A program made the position numbers and the translations under genes. A stretch of 20,757 bases of DNA, taken from a virus. The notes under the pieces are model-generated. The model saw only the letters and a list, made by a program, of their open reading frames with translations, was not told the DNA's origin and made no database searches. The DNA lies in the IMG/VR virus record IMGVR_UViG_3300025435_000118, positions 1-20,757 of that record; one strand, 5' to 3'. The first letter of the stretch is position 1, and every line of letters starts with the position of its first letter. Shown piece by piece: positions 6,555 to 13,426 of this stretch.

Positions 6555-6649
6555 TACTTTTTCTTGTTTTCGTATTTATGCAGAACATAAGCTAGAAACG
6601 ACGCTGACATTAAACTTGTGATACAAGTGATAAACCAGAACTCACACAT
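6554..6649 (-). CDS. 31-residue single-span membrane protein
   Basis: ATG at 6647-6649 follows AAGGGA with six-base spacing, and the TAA overlaps the polymerase ATG as TAATG. The product starts MCEFWFITCITSL, has one hydrophobic helix (about residues 4-23) and ends in a lysine-rich tail (NKKK). The good SD and the coupling suggest that it is real and that it carries ribosomes to the weakly initiated polymerase gene. The function is unknown. Confidence 0.6.
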   Translation of the reverse strand: MCEFWFITCITSLMSASFLAYVLHKYENKKK

Positions 6650-6659
6650 CGTGTTTCCC

Positions 6660-6929
6660 TTATTTCAGCGCTTTCCATCGCGGGTCTTCAATCAATGTCT
6701 TTCGGGCATCATCCACCCACTTTTGTTCTGACCGGGTATTTGGTTCATCAACATCATTTGTTATCAACGCACGATCAATAACAAGCCCCGCTTTTTCGAT
6801 CTCGTCGGTATCAAAGCAAAATCGTTGTTTTGGCGGTTCGACATAAAACTCGGTTGCATACCAATCCGATGCTACTTTTAGTGTGTACGCTTCTGTGTGT
6901 GATTCATACACATCGACGTAGAGTTTCAT
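6660..6929 (-). CDS. Hypothetical protein ending in EDPRWKALK
   Basis: The function is not recognised. The start is set at the ATG 6927-6929, which has a strong SD AAGGAGG seven bases away. A GTG codon directly before it is a less likely start. The 89-residue product is acidic in its second half (DTDEIEKAG, NDVDEP) with an N-terminal beta-like segment (KLYVDVYES). The last nine residues EDPRWKALK match those of the next gene upstream (EDPKWKALK), although the rest of the two proteins is unrelated. Confidence 0.75.
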   Translation of the reverse strand: MKLYVDVYESHTEAYTLKVASDWYATEFYVEPPKQRFCFDTDEIEKAGLVIDRALITNDVDEPNTRSEQKWVDDARKTLIEDPRWKALK

Positions 6930-6955
6930 CACTCACCCTCCTTCAATGCGGCTTC

Positions 6956-7273
6956 TTATTTCAACGCTTTCCATTTTGGATCTTCTTTTAATTCAAGTTC
7001 AGGCCGTCTCTTTTCAGGGCGTTTAGGATATATCAATTCAGGAAATTTAGCGTCAGGGTTATAGTTCGCGTAAAGATTAAAAGTCAGTCTATGAAGGCTA
7101 AGCACTTCCCATAACCATTTTATTTCATCCCGCAAATCCGCAACCACGTCAGCGGTTTCTTCCATTTGTTTTTTCAACTCTTCGTTTTCTTTCCGTAGCC
7201 GAATTAAATCGGCTACGGTTACATCATCAGCGTGGCGTTTGGTTATCAATTTTTTGCTTCTAAATCCCGGCAT
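6956..7273 (-). CDS. Coiled-coil hypothetical protein ending in EDPKWKALK
   Basis: The open frame reaches 7423, but the ATG at 7271-7273 has AGGAG six bases upstream and avoids overlap with the previous gene, giving 105 residues (MPGFRSKKLITKRHADD). Residues about 19-55 form a charged heptad-like coiled coil (RLRKENEELKKQMEETADVV). A proline- and charge-rich tail follows. The C-terminal nonapeptide is shared with the neighbouring downstream gene. The function is unknown; the coiled coil suggests oligomerisation or partner binding. Confidence 0.72.
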   Translation of the reverse strand: MPGFRSKKLITKRHADDVTVADLIRLRKENEELKKQMEETADVVADLRDEIKWLWEVLSLHRLTFNLYANYNPDAKFPELIYPKRPEKRRPELELKEDPKWKALK

Positions 7274-7290
7274 GAGTCGCTCCTGAAAGG

Positions 7291-7310
7291 GCGGGGCTGT
7301 TACGCCCCGC
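7291..7310 (-). other. GC-rich mRNA hairpin between two genes
   Basis: A perfect seven-base stem GCGGGGC/GCCCCGC with a six-base loop lies between the stop of the DUF6378-like gene and the SD of the coiled-coil gene. In the minus-strand mRNA it is followed by CCTTTCAGGAG, not a U tract. It is therefore more likely an mRNA stability or partial attenuation element than a full terminator. Confidence 0.5.
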
Positions 7311-7317
7311 TTTGATG

Positions 7318-7686
7318 TCAGTTTGTTTCGTTTATTGCTTGCGCGATGTCCGCCGATATTTGCGGCATGGTTGGTGTAACACTGTCGGCTGCGAGCTGCC
7401 CGTAACCAACAATGTCGTCCCAATGGTCACGAAAATTGGCGTTGCCGTTGAGGATACGCGCCAGTTTGACCGAAATGGATTCCAACGATTCACGTTGGCT
7501 GTCGGTCAGACTTGACCAATTTCTTCCGCTGCGAAGCACGTCCTTGATGGACTGGCTAAGAGCTGCGGTGTCTTTGTAATTACCGTGGGTGCGGCTGCGA
7601 TCGGCTAAATTAACTGGCATTGTAGTCTCCTGTGTGGTTGGTTGCATGGGCTTTGCTGCCCGTTCTAAGATTTCCATCAAATTCAT
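7318..7686 (-). CDS. DUF6378-like phage protein
   Basis: The central segment, from RTHGNY through VLRSGRNWSSLTDSQRESLESI to KLARILNGNANFRDHWDDIVGYGQLA, matches the DUF6378 family common in phages; its function is unknown. The 122-residue form starts at 7686, where ATG overlaps the methyltransferase TGA as ATGA. An internal ATG at 7618-7620 has a much better SD (CAGGAG, six-base spacing) and would give a 100-residue protein starting MPVNLADRSRTHG. Either or both starts may be used. The heptapeptide MPVNLAD also occurs inside the acidic repeat protein at 11183-12034. Confidence 0.8.
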   Translation of the reverse strand: MNLMEILERAAKPMQPTTQETTMPVNLADRSRTHGNYKDTAALSQSIKDVLRSGRNWSSLTDSQRESLESISVKLARILNGNANFRDHWDDIVGYGQLAADSVTPTMPQISADIAQAINETN

Positions 7687-8213
7687 TTTTTCATCCCGTG
7701 GAATTTGGCATGATGGTTTTCATGCCGGTCGAAGAGATACCAAGCGCAGTTGTCTTTGCCGGTGTGCGGCGATCCCTCGATCCACTTCAACCGACCCACC
7801 GCCACCATCTCCACGCAATACGGCAAGTACGCCTTGGCTTGCTTGGTGTAGGCCCAGTCCGCATCGAACAAAAGCCATGTCGGTCGAAGTCGGCTGAAGT
7901 GCAGGATCATGGGATGCAACACGCTGCGTGACCACGGCGGGTTGGTAATAATCATGTCTGCGAACAGACAATGGACTTCCGTCAGATCGAGAGCATCGAG
8001 GCACCGTATGTCTTGGCGACGAGGCTCCAGATCGGAGGTATAAGAACAGGTATGACCGGCAAGATCGAGCATATCGGCAAGACGGCCATCACCTGCACAG
8101 GGTTCGACGAAAGTCGTATTTTTATCTAGGTGTCCTAGCAAAATCGAAATTGCTGCTGCCGGAGTTGGATAAAAGTCGAGAGGGTTTCTGTCGAACTTCG
8201 ATCTCTTCCCCAT
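7683..8213 (-). CDS. Phage N6-adenine DNA methyltransferase-like protein
   Basis: The 176-residue protein is a class I SAM-dependent methyltransferase. FYPTPAAAI (14-22) is the usual entry motif. FVEPCAGDGRL (35-45) is the SAM-binding motif I, and ITNPPW (89-94) is the catalytic motif IV of adenine methylases. I chose the ATG at 8211-8213 because the longer frame up to 8327 reads through the GcrA-like gene with non-family sequence. The gene still overlaps the GcrA-like gene by 92 bases in a different frame and ends ATGA on the next start. The product is short and lacks an obvious target-recognition domain, so specificity cannot be predicted. It may protect phage DNA or alter GcrA-responsive sites. 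Confidence 0.82.
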   Translation of the reverse strand: MGKRSKFDRNPLDFYPTPAAAISILLGHLDKNTTFVEPCAGDGRLADMLDLAGHTCSYTSDLEPRRQDIRCLDALDLTEVHCLFADMIITNPPWSRSVLHPMILHFSRLRPTWLLFDADWAYTKQAKAYLPYCVEMVAVGRLKWIEGSPHTGKDNCAWYLFDRHENHHAKFHGMKK

Positions 8214-8670
8214 GACGCCTTGCTTCCGATCCCCTGATGTAAACAATCTTCCGGTGATCGTCGCACCAAGAGTGATCCTCGTCCGTCCGATTGCCACAAA
8301 ACTTTGCGTTGAACCCGAACCCTTCACCTGATACCGGATACCGACACATCCTAGCCTTCAAGTCCATGAAAGAAACCACATTACTGGTGTCGGTTTCAAC
8401 CGTGGGAAGTTTTAGATCTGGCTTTTGCCTTGTAATTTTTGGCATCGGCTCAGGCGGTGGAGAACGCTTTACCACTCTCTCCGGTTCTTTGTTCGGCAGC
8501 CGCGGGGTTAACCCCCGCGACAAGCCCATGCGGTGCATCTTACCAATCACCGAGTTGCGGCTGAACTCCGGCCCCAACATCTGTGCGATCTCACGCGCAC
8601 TGTAGTTTTTCTCTGCAAGCTTTCTCAGCTTGGCGACGGCGAGTTCCGTCCAAAGTATGATGTTACCCAT
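8122..8670 (-). CDS. GcrA-like cell-cycle regulator
   Basis: The N-terminal 50 residues form the GcrA DNA-binding helix-turn-helix (WTELAVAKLRKLAEKNYS, then SRNSVIGKMHRMGLSRG). A proline-rich linker follows, then the C-terminal GcrA signature CRYPVSGEGFGFNAKFCG...WCDDHR (C109, C125, C136, H139), which contacts sigma-70 in the bacterial protein. Bacterial GcrA activates promoters carrying GANTC sites methylated by CcrM. The phage copy may redirect host transcription. It starts in a TGATG overlap with the GapR-like gene. Its last 30 codons overlap the methyltransferase gene and are not GcrA-like, so the tail is probably dispensable. Confidence 0.88.
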   Translation of the reverse strand: MGNIILWTELAVAKLRKLAEKNYSAREIAQMLGPEFSRNSVIGKMHRMGLSRGLTPRLPNKEPERVVKRSPPPEPMPKITRQKPDLKLPTVETDTSNVVSFMDLKARMCRYPVSGEGFGFNAKFCGNRTDEDHSWCDDHRKIVYIRGSEARRHGEEIEVRQKPSRLLSNSGSSNFDFARTPR

Positions 8671-8927
8671 CAGTCGAATAGCCCAAGGGCTTGAACGTAA
8701 ACACCCAAAACCTGCCGCTCATCCGGCTTCATCTTGCGGATGGCGTAAGCTTTGCGAAGTTCTTTGGTGAAACCCATGCCTTTGGCTTCTGCCCACACAT
8801 CCTTGATGTCGGAGGCAATCGCGGCTTTTTCTTCTTCCAGAACTTCGATCCGGTCGAGAAGCTTCATCATGTCGCTTGTGTTGATACCATCCGTCTTTTT
8901 GTCGGTTGGATTCATACTATCAATCAT
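8670..8927 (-). CDS. GapR-like DNA-binding protein (DUF2312)
   Basis: The 85-residue protein matches DUF2312/GapR over residues 20-83, with LLDRIEVLEEEKAAIASDI, KDVWAEAKGMGF, then AIRKMKPDERQ and YVQALG. Bacterial GapR is a nucleoid-associated protein that encircles overtwisted, AT-rich DNA ahead of replication forks and helps topoisomerases. The phage copy probably acts on phage or host chromatin during replication. It begins inside the end of the preceding gene and ends in a TGATG overlap with the GcrA-like gene. The usual family end is QALGM-like; here it is QALGLFD, resembling a sliding-clamp-binding peptide. M5 is a possible alternative start. Confidence 0.88.
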   Translation of the reverse strand: MIDSMNPTDKKTDGINTSDMMKLLDRIEVLEEEKAAIASDIKDVWAEAKGMGFTKELRKAYAIRKMKPDERQVLGVYVQALGLFD

Positions 8928-9234
8928 TTTTAAGCACCTTTACAAGTTTGGAAATATCCGGCGCAGCTACCCAAAGTTGGCGGTCACGCATTTCTTTGTA
9001 GGCAGCTTCAGCTAAATCAAACGCCCGTTTAACCACATCTTCTACAGGCAAAAGTTTCCATTTTGCCCTTCCGGCACTATCCTCTCCGTCAGGATTTACC
9101 AACAAAAGTGCAGAGGATTTTTCTAACAGGGTGAACGCAAAAGCAGCTTCTTGTGACGGTATTTCCGTCTGATGAAGTATCATATCAGCCTTATGATCCT
9201 TGAACTTATCAATCGCATATACTTCAATTGTCAT
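8920..9234 (-). CDS. Hypothetical protein between SSB and GapR-like genes
   Basis: The function is not recognised. The start at 9234 is chosen for its SD GGGAG with a good spacing, giving 104 residues (MTIEVYAIDKFKDHKAD). The rest has a beta-rich N-terminal half, an alanine-rich helix around VVKRAFDLAEAAYKEMRD, and a short KLVKVLKND tail. It overlaps the GapR-like gene by eight bases. Its position among replication genes suggests an accessory replication or chromatin role, which is inference from context only. Confidence 0.75.
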   Translation of the reverse strand: MTIEVYAIDKFKDHKADMILHQTEIPSQEAAFAFTLLEKSSALLLVNPDGEDSAGRAKWKLLPVEDVVKRAFDLAEAAYKEMRDRQLWVAAPDISKLVKVLKND

Positions 9235-9254
9235 TTTAATCTCCCAAAAATGGT

Positions 9255-9274
9255 GGTGCGGGTTGCCCCGCACC
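9255..9274 (-). other. mRNA hairpin with GCAA tetraloop after the SSB gene
   Basis: On the minus strand GGTGCGGG pairs perfectly with CCCGCACC around a GCAA loop, a stable GNRA tetraloop. It lies directly downstream of the ssDNA-binding protein stop and is followed by ACCATTTTT, so it may act as a partial terminator or protect the SSB mRNA 3' end, raising SSB levels over downstream genes. Confidence 0.55.
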
Positions 9275-9281
9275 GGTTACA

Positions 9282-9902
9282 TCAGCTACCAAACAAACCG
9301 CCAGCGCCAGCGCCGGAACGGGTTGCTTCAGGGGCATCACCCTCGTCTGGAACAGTTTCCATCCAAGATGCTGCGTTGACACCGCCACCGCCGCCCAGCC
9401 GCTCGCCATCCTTGATCTTCTGGAAGAATTGGATGCCGAAAGAGATGCCGTCGCCGTTCTGCGGGTTGGTCCATGCGAACGCGTTCAGCACAGCCTTGCC
9501 GTAGCAACCCGAATAGATCTCGTCTTCGGTTGCGGGGACGTGTTCTGACCGGTAGCGAAGCGTTGGCGCGCGGACGGACTGAACGCGAAGGAAAAATACG
9601 TCAGGGCCAAAGCCTGGGTGAAGTTCGCCAGTCTTCTTGTTGCGGGCTTCCTTACCGGCGCCATCCAAGAATGGCGACTTGATCAATCCGGCTTTTGCAC
9701 GCTCCAGACCCTTGTCACCCCACTGGGCAATCAGGACTTGCTTGACGGCGGCGTCCATCACGCTGCGGTCGCACGTCTTGTCGAAGATCAGCGTGCAACC
9801 GTATTTTGGTACTGCACCTTCTTGCTGTGCGCGTGGCGTGAAAAGGCTACCGGCAAACGATACGCGGCAGAGCGGGGTCTTAAAATCACTTGAACGTTCC
9901 AT
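9282..9902 (-). CDS. Single-stranded DNA-binding protein (DUF2815)
   Basis: The 206-residue protein fits the phage DUF2815 ssDNA-binding family. It has an OB-fold-like start (TPLCRVSFAGSLFTP, then KYGCTLIFDK), a central GKEARNKKTGELHPGFG segment and YSGCYGKAVLNAFAW. The tail is glycine-rich and acidic (VPDEGDAPEATRS) and ends GGLFGS. It coats ssDNA during replication and recombination beside the Cas4/AddB-like nuclease, helicase and RusA. The start ATG has GAGGA about ten bases upstream. The C-terminal LF-containing tail may recruit partners, as in other SSBs; that is inference. Confidence 0.85.
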   Translation of the reverse strand: MERSSDFKTPLCRVSFAGSLFTPRAQQEGAVPKYGCTLIFDKTCDRSVMDAAVKQVLIAQWGDKGLERAKAGLIKSPFLDGAGKEARNKKTGELHPGFGPDVFFLRVQSVRAPTLRYRSEHVPATEDEIYSGCYGKAVLNAFAWTNPQNGDGISFGIQFFQKIKDGERLGGGGGVNAASWMETVPDEGDAPEATRSGAGAGGLFGS

Positions 9903-9914
9903 GTTCTCTATTCC

Positions 9915-11186
9915 TCATAGTTTTTCAAAAAAAGATTCTTTGGCTTTAGCAGCCGGACGGGTAGTTTTTTTCTCCGATACCAAATTTGTTCCGGTAATCG
10001 GGTTGTGCCACATATTTTCCAGTTCTCCTTTTCGTTTTGCGCCAATAATTTTTTCGACTTGTGCGGGCGACGATAATTTTTTTTGAAAAATTTGATCGTC
10101 AGACAATTTTATTTTTGATTTTAAATCAGAAATAATTTTTTCTTCGTCTGCTGCCCATTTCCGGTTACCAATTTTTTCTACCAATTGGTAATTTGGAATT
10201 TTTATTCCTTGTTCAGCTGTTGCGTGCGCTGACGCACGAACTGCTTTTATCCAATCCTCCAACATTTCGAGTCCGTCAAGGATGTGGGATAGTTCATCCG
10301 GTGATAACGCCGGTACGGTATTGGAAATCATAGGTGCTGTCTCCAGTGTCACGTCTTCAAACCATGTTCTTGCAATTTCAGGTGCTACCGAGAGTGCCTT
10401 TTTGCGTCGGGCTGGGCACATACCTTCTGCGGGGCAGAACGCACAGTTGCCGGTCGTAAGCGACTTTTCAGCCCATTCGTCAAAGAGTGTCCGGCTGCCA
10501 TTGATCTTGTCAAACGCTTCAAGCGCAATTTTCGACCGACCCATGGCCTTGAGCAGTTCAGCCGTCCATTCGATCAGTTCCGCTAAATGGAACGTCTCGC
10601 TACGGATGCGCCCGTCCTTGTGATAGGCGCGAGGCTGGACAATCGTGACCTTGATGTAGTCGATCTTGCTTGACAGTTCCTTCGGCGCATTCAAGAGAGC
10701 CATCAGCGCATAGGTCCGCGTCTGCTTGTTCTCGTTGACATCGACGATGCCCTTGCCGTGCTTGAGATCAACCACTTCCAAGATACCGGAATTGGCGTTT
10801 AAGATCACCGCGTCACACGTCCCGCCCGCCTCAAAAGGTGGGTCTAGGTCGTCAAGGGTGTAGCGCTCTTCCAAGAAAAGCAGCGCGTCCTTGCTTTGCT
10901 CCACGACGTAATCAACGTAGGTCTGGGCTGAATCAGCGATCTCCTCGGTGATCTCGATCTCAAAATTGCCGACCTTGAGAACGTCACCAAGGTAAGCGTG
11001 ACAATTTTTGTCACCCCGAAGTGCTTTCTCGGATATTTCGTGCGCGGCGGTGCCTTCCGCCGCGTAGATGCTGTCTTTCTGATCTGGGGCAATAGAGACC
11101 ATCGCCATCCGGCCCGCGCACGTCCAGTTGGCTGCCGTGGCGCTGGCAGACCAACGTGCGTGGAAACGGTCAGAATGTGCGCTCAT
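9915..11186 (-). CDS. DUF2800 PD-(D/E)XK nuclease, Cas4/AddB-like
   Basis: The 423-residue protein has the DUF2800 layout. WTCAGR with C23 stands near the N-terminus, then GGTCDAVI (D125) and LEVVDLKHGKG (D140, K142) form the nuclease active site. The late cluster C248, C251, C257 (GNCAFCPAEGMC) with C23 makes the four-cysteine set that binds an iron-sulphur cluster in Cas4 and AddB. The C-terminal part (about 300-423) is lysine-rich and less conserved. It probably processes DNA ends in phage recombination with SSB, helicase and RusA. The start overlaps the previous stop as ATGA. Residues around 350-400 are encoded by unusually AT-rich codons. Confidence 0.88.
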   Translation of the reverse strand: MSAHSDRFHARWSASATAANWTCAGRMAMVSIAPDQKDSIYAAEGTAAHEISEKALRGDKNCHAYLGDVLKVGNFEIEITEEIADSAQTYVDYVVEQSKDALLFLEERYTLDDLDPPFEAGGTCDAVILNANSGILEVVDLKHGKGIVDVNENKQTRTYALMALLNAPKELSSKIDYIKVTIVQPRAYHKDGRIRSETFHLAELIEWTAELLKAMGRSKIALEAFDKINGSRTLFDEWAEKSLTTGNCAFCPAEGMCPARRKKALSVAPEIARTWFEDVTLETAPMISNTVPALSPDELSHILDGLEMLEDWIKAVRASAHATAEQGIKIPNYQLVEKIGNRKWAADEEKIISDLKSKIKLSDDQIFQKKLSSPAQVEKIIGAKRKGELENMWHNPITGTNLVSEKKTTRPAAKAKESFFEKL

Positions 11187-12034
11187 GCTTGCACCTTACG
11201 GTTGTACCAGTTGTTTTCGGTTGCATCGATAATGGCGTCATACGCTTTCTTGAGCGATGCAGGGTCTTTAGGCATCAAGCGAAGCGCCGTGACCGTTGGC
11301 CCGAAAGTCTTCTTCAAAATGTCCGGCCCATCAATCAAGGTGTTAACCATCTTGTCGTCCACGTCGTATTTCTTGGCGTAGACCATGAGAGCATCGCGCA
11401 CATCTTGCTCGGTAATCTCATCTTCTGGCTCACCAACATCGTCAAAAAGACTGGTTTCTAAGTCTTTTTCTATTTGTGCGTTCCAATCTTCACTTAAATT
11501 TTCCGACAGAGCCGTAGAAATTTTATAAATTGCTTCGCCCAAAGCTTTTTGATCGTTTGGAATATCGGCAATAGCGCAACCAATAAGAGTAGGAATATTC
11601 TTTTGCGCCGCAACAATCCCAAATTTCTTTGTGTACGCACCTACCCAGATACGAACGTCATCATGGGTTAAAACATCGCTCGACGCTTCCGCTGCTTCGT
11701 CATCTGCGTCCTGTTCATCAATCTCCGGTACGGCAACCGGCGCTGGCGCGGGTTCTTCTTTGGCTTTGCGCGTACGGCGTTTTTTCGGTTCTTCAACCGG
11801 TGGTTCAGTCGTCTCTGTGACCAAATCAGCCAAATTGACCGGCATTGAATAGCCGGAAACTTCAGTTTCCGGTTCCGTCAAATCGGCGGTCGGGGTAGGA
11901 GCAGATAGCCGATAATTAAGATTATACGCGTCAATACGAACTGTAATTTGAGTCCAATTAAAAAATTTAAGGTACGGCTCTAATGCGTCAGTAACATCTT
12001 GTGTCGGTAAAATAATAAATTCGGTTTTAATCAT
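11183..12034 (-). CDS. Acidic-linker protein with two repeated C-terminal domains
   Basis: The start at 12034 is firm: AGGAG seven bases upstream and ATGA overlap with the helicase stop. The 283-residue protein has a beta-rich N-terminus, a basic stretch (KKRRTRKAKEE), an acidic linker (DEQDADDEAAEASSD) and two related domains. The first begins LTHDDVRIWVGAYTKKFGI and ends AIYKISTALSEN. The second begins ITEQDVRDALMVYAKKYDV and ends AYDAIIDATENN. These look like a diverged tandem duplication of about 70 residues. LETSLFDDVGEPEDE lies between them. The function is unknown; its neighbours and acidic linker suggest a recombination or replication mediator. Confidence 0.75.
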   Translation of the reverse strand: MIKTEFIILPTQDVTDALEPYLKFFNWTQITVRIDAYNLNYRLSAPTPTADLTEPETEVSGYSMPVNLADLVTETTEPPVEEPKKRRTRKAKEEPAPAPVAVPEIDEQDADDEAAEASSDVLTHDDVRIWVGAYTKKFGIVAAQKNIPTLIGCAIADIPNDQKALGEAIYKISTALSENLSEDWNAQIEKDLETSLFDDVGEPEDEITEQDVRDALMVYAKKYDVDDKMVNTLIDGPDILKKTFGPTVTALRLMPKDPASLKKAYDAIIDATENNWYNRKVQA

Positions 12035-13365
12035 CTGATCACTCCTTTGATTGCTGTCCATAATCTCAAAAGGGAAGCTTGAAGGGCTTCGTCTATTGAA
12101 CCTTCTATGCAACAGACGCGCACAAACGTGTTGCGGGTCTGGTTCACATTCGTAATTCGCATGGCTGCTTGCGCCTGATCTTTGGGTGTGAACGATGTCT
12201 CTACAAACCAAAGTTCGTTGGCTGACGAGAAATCCACCGCTTCGCCCGCCGCCTGAATTTGCCCAAGCATAACGCGATTTTCTTTATTATTTCTAAACGC
12301 TAACTCAAATTGCTCACGTTCTGGTGTAGGGGTAGAACCATCAATCCGAAGCGGCTTGAACTTTTCAAGTCCTGCTTGAAGAATGTCACCTACTTCCCTG
12401 TGCCAATACATCAAAACGATCTTGTCTAAGCCATTGTCGAACTCTTCCTTGACGGCCTCGACCACAGCTTGCGCCTTGATGTTGCCGGTGAGGCGACGAA
12501 GCGGACCAAGTTCCATTTCAAGCAATTTGGTGTCGCCGTTCTCGGCAGCTTTCAAAATAGCTACCTTCTTCAAATCGCCATCAACTTGCTTGCGAACAGC
12601 GGGCGACACGATCAACGGAAACAGTTCAAACACCGGTGGCCGGATGCCAATATCGCTCTGCGTGCGGCGCAAGATAAAGTCACCCAAACGCTCGCGCAAT
12701 TCGCCTTCGTTTTTGCCCCCGATAACCACAGGTATCTTGTTGAAGTTGGAGATTTTCTTCATCCGAACGATGCAGTACCGGTGACGAAAATCCTCAAACT
12801 TGGTTACGTTCGGCCATCCACGGTTATTGTCAGCGAGAAGCCGGTCTGGGCATGATGAACGCATGGTCGTCCATATATCTGAAGGGTCGTGCGGCAGCGG
12901 GGTGCCTGTAAGAAACCACGCCCGCGTGTCCGACCGAACAAAGGCGTAGGCATCAAATATTCTTGCGCCGCCGCCCATAGATTTGCCCAAAATGGCTTCG
13001 GTGCGTTTCGCTTCAGGGTTTTTGCAGTTATGAGATTCATCGAGGATCACCAGATCGTTGTTGCGCCGGAAAGCAAATGTCGCCGCGCCGTTATAGGAAA
13101 AAATACGAACATCGCAGTCGGCGGCGTTTTTATCGACGCCCATGATACCGACCGTGCGACCAAGGTTGCTCCACGTCGCAAATCCGCGGCGCCAGACAGC
13201 GCGGCCAGATGCGGTCGTAATAACATCTATGTTCTTGGCAATAATCATATCGGCGGCAATGATGGCCGCTCCGGTCTTTCCGACGCGGGGTTCATCCGCG
13301 AGAAGCGCACGGTGACGGGCGGCTAAGAATTTGGCCCCCGTAATTTGTGTCGGCATTGGTGTCAT
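12031..13365 (-). CDS. SNF2/DEAD-box-like helicase
   Basis: The 444-residue protein has superfamily 2 helicase motifs. ADEPRVGKT (23-31) is motif I, with RV in place of the usual small residues. LDESHNCKNPEAKRT (109-123) is the DESH motif II. FLTGTPLPHDPSDIW is motif III. A C-terminal lobe has KIVLMYWHREVGD, EAVDFSSANELWFVE and QAQAAMRITNVNQT (motif VI). Such compact proteins are frequent in phage replication blocks and probably remodel DNA or displace proteins. The ATG lies nine bases after GAGGG, downstream of a promoter with perfect TTGACA that overlaps an operator palindrome. It ends ATGA on the next gene. Confidence 0.9.
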   Translation of the reverse strand: MTPMPTQITGAKFLAARHRALLADEPRVGKTGAAIIAADMIIAKNIDVITTASGRAVWRRGFATWSNLGRTVGIMGVDKNAADCDVRIFSYNGAATFAFRRNNDLVILDESHNCKNPEAKRTEAILGKSMGGGARIFDAYAFVRSDTRAWFLTGTPLPHDPSDIWTTMRSSCPDRLLADNNRGWPNVTKFEDFRHRYCIVRMKKISNFNKIPVVIGGKNEGELRERLGDFILRRTQSDIGIRPPVFELFPLIVSPAVRKQVDGDLKKVAILKAAENGDTKLLEMELGPLRRLTGNIKAQAVVEAVKEEFDNGLDKIVLMYWHREVGDILQAGLEKFKPLRIDGSTPTPEREQFELAFRNNKENRVMLGQIQAAGEAVDFSSANELWFVETSFTPKDQAQAAMRITNVNQTRNTFVRVCCIEGSIDEALQASLLRLWTAIKGVIR

Positions 13366-13397
13366 GGCAACTAGCCCTCTGTATCGATGTTTCGTAA

Positions 13398-13426
13398 GAC
13401 ATAAAACTAGAAGGACAGGTTGTCAA
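13398..13426 (-). promoter_or_regulatory. Promoter for the helicase-nuclease-SSB operon
   Basis: On the minus strand TTGACA (13421-13426) is separated by 17 bases from TATGTC. It is preceded by an A-rich upstream tract and shares AAAAACYTGATTGACA with the promoter at 3478-3506. The -35 overlaps an operator palindrome. Confidence 0.6.
13414..13424. promoter_or_regulatory. Operator candidate GACA-GGT-TGTC over the helicase promoter
   Basis: This exact GACANNNTGTC copy covers four of the six bases of the predicted -35 element. Bound protein would block RNA polymerase, so repression is the simplest reading. Confidence 0.6.

Noticed and set aside
10998-11014. GTGACA-ATTTT-TGTCAC palindrome inside the DUF2800 gene
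   Set aside because: The arms resemble the operator half-sites, but the spacer is five bases instead of three and it lies deep in a coding region.
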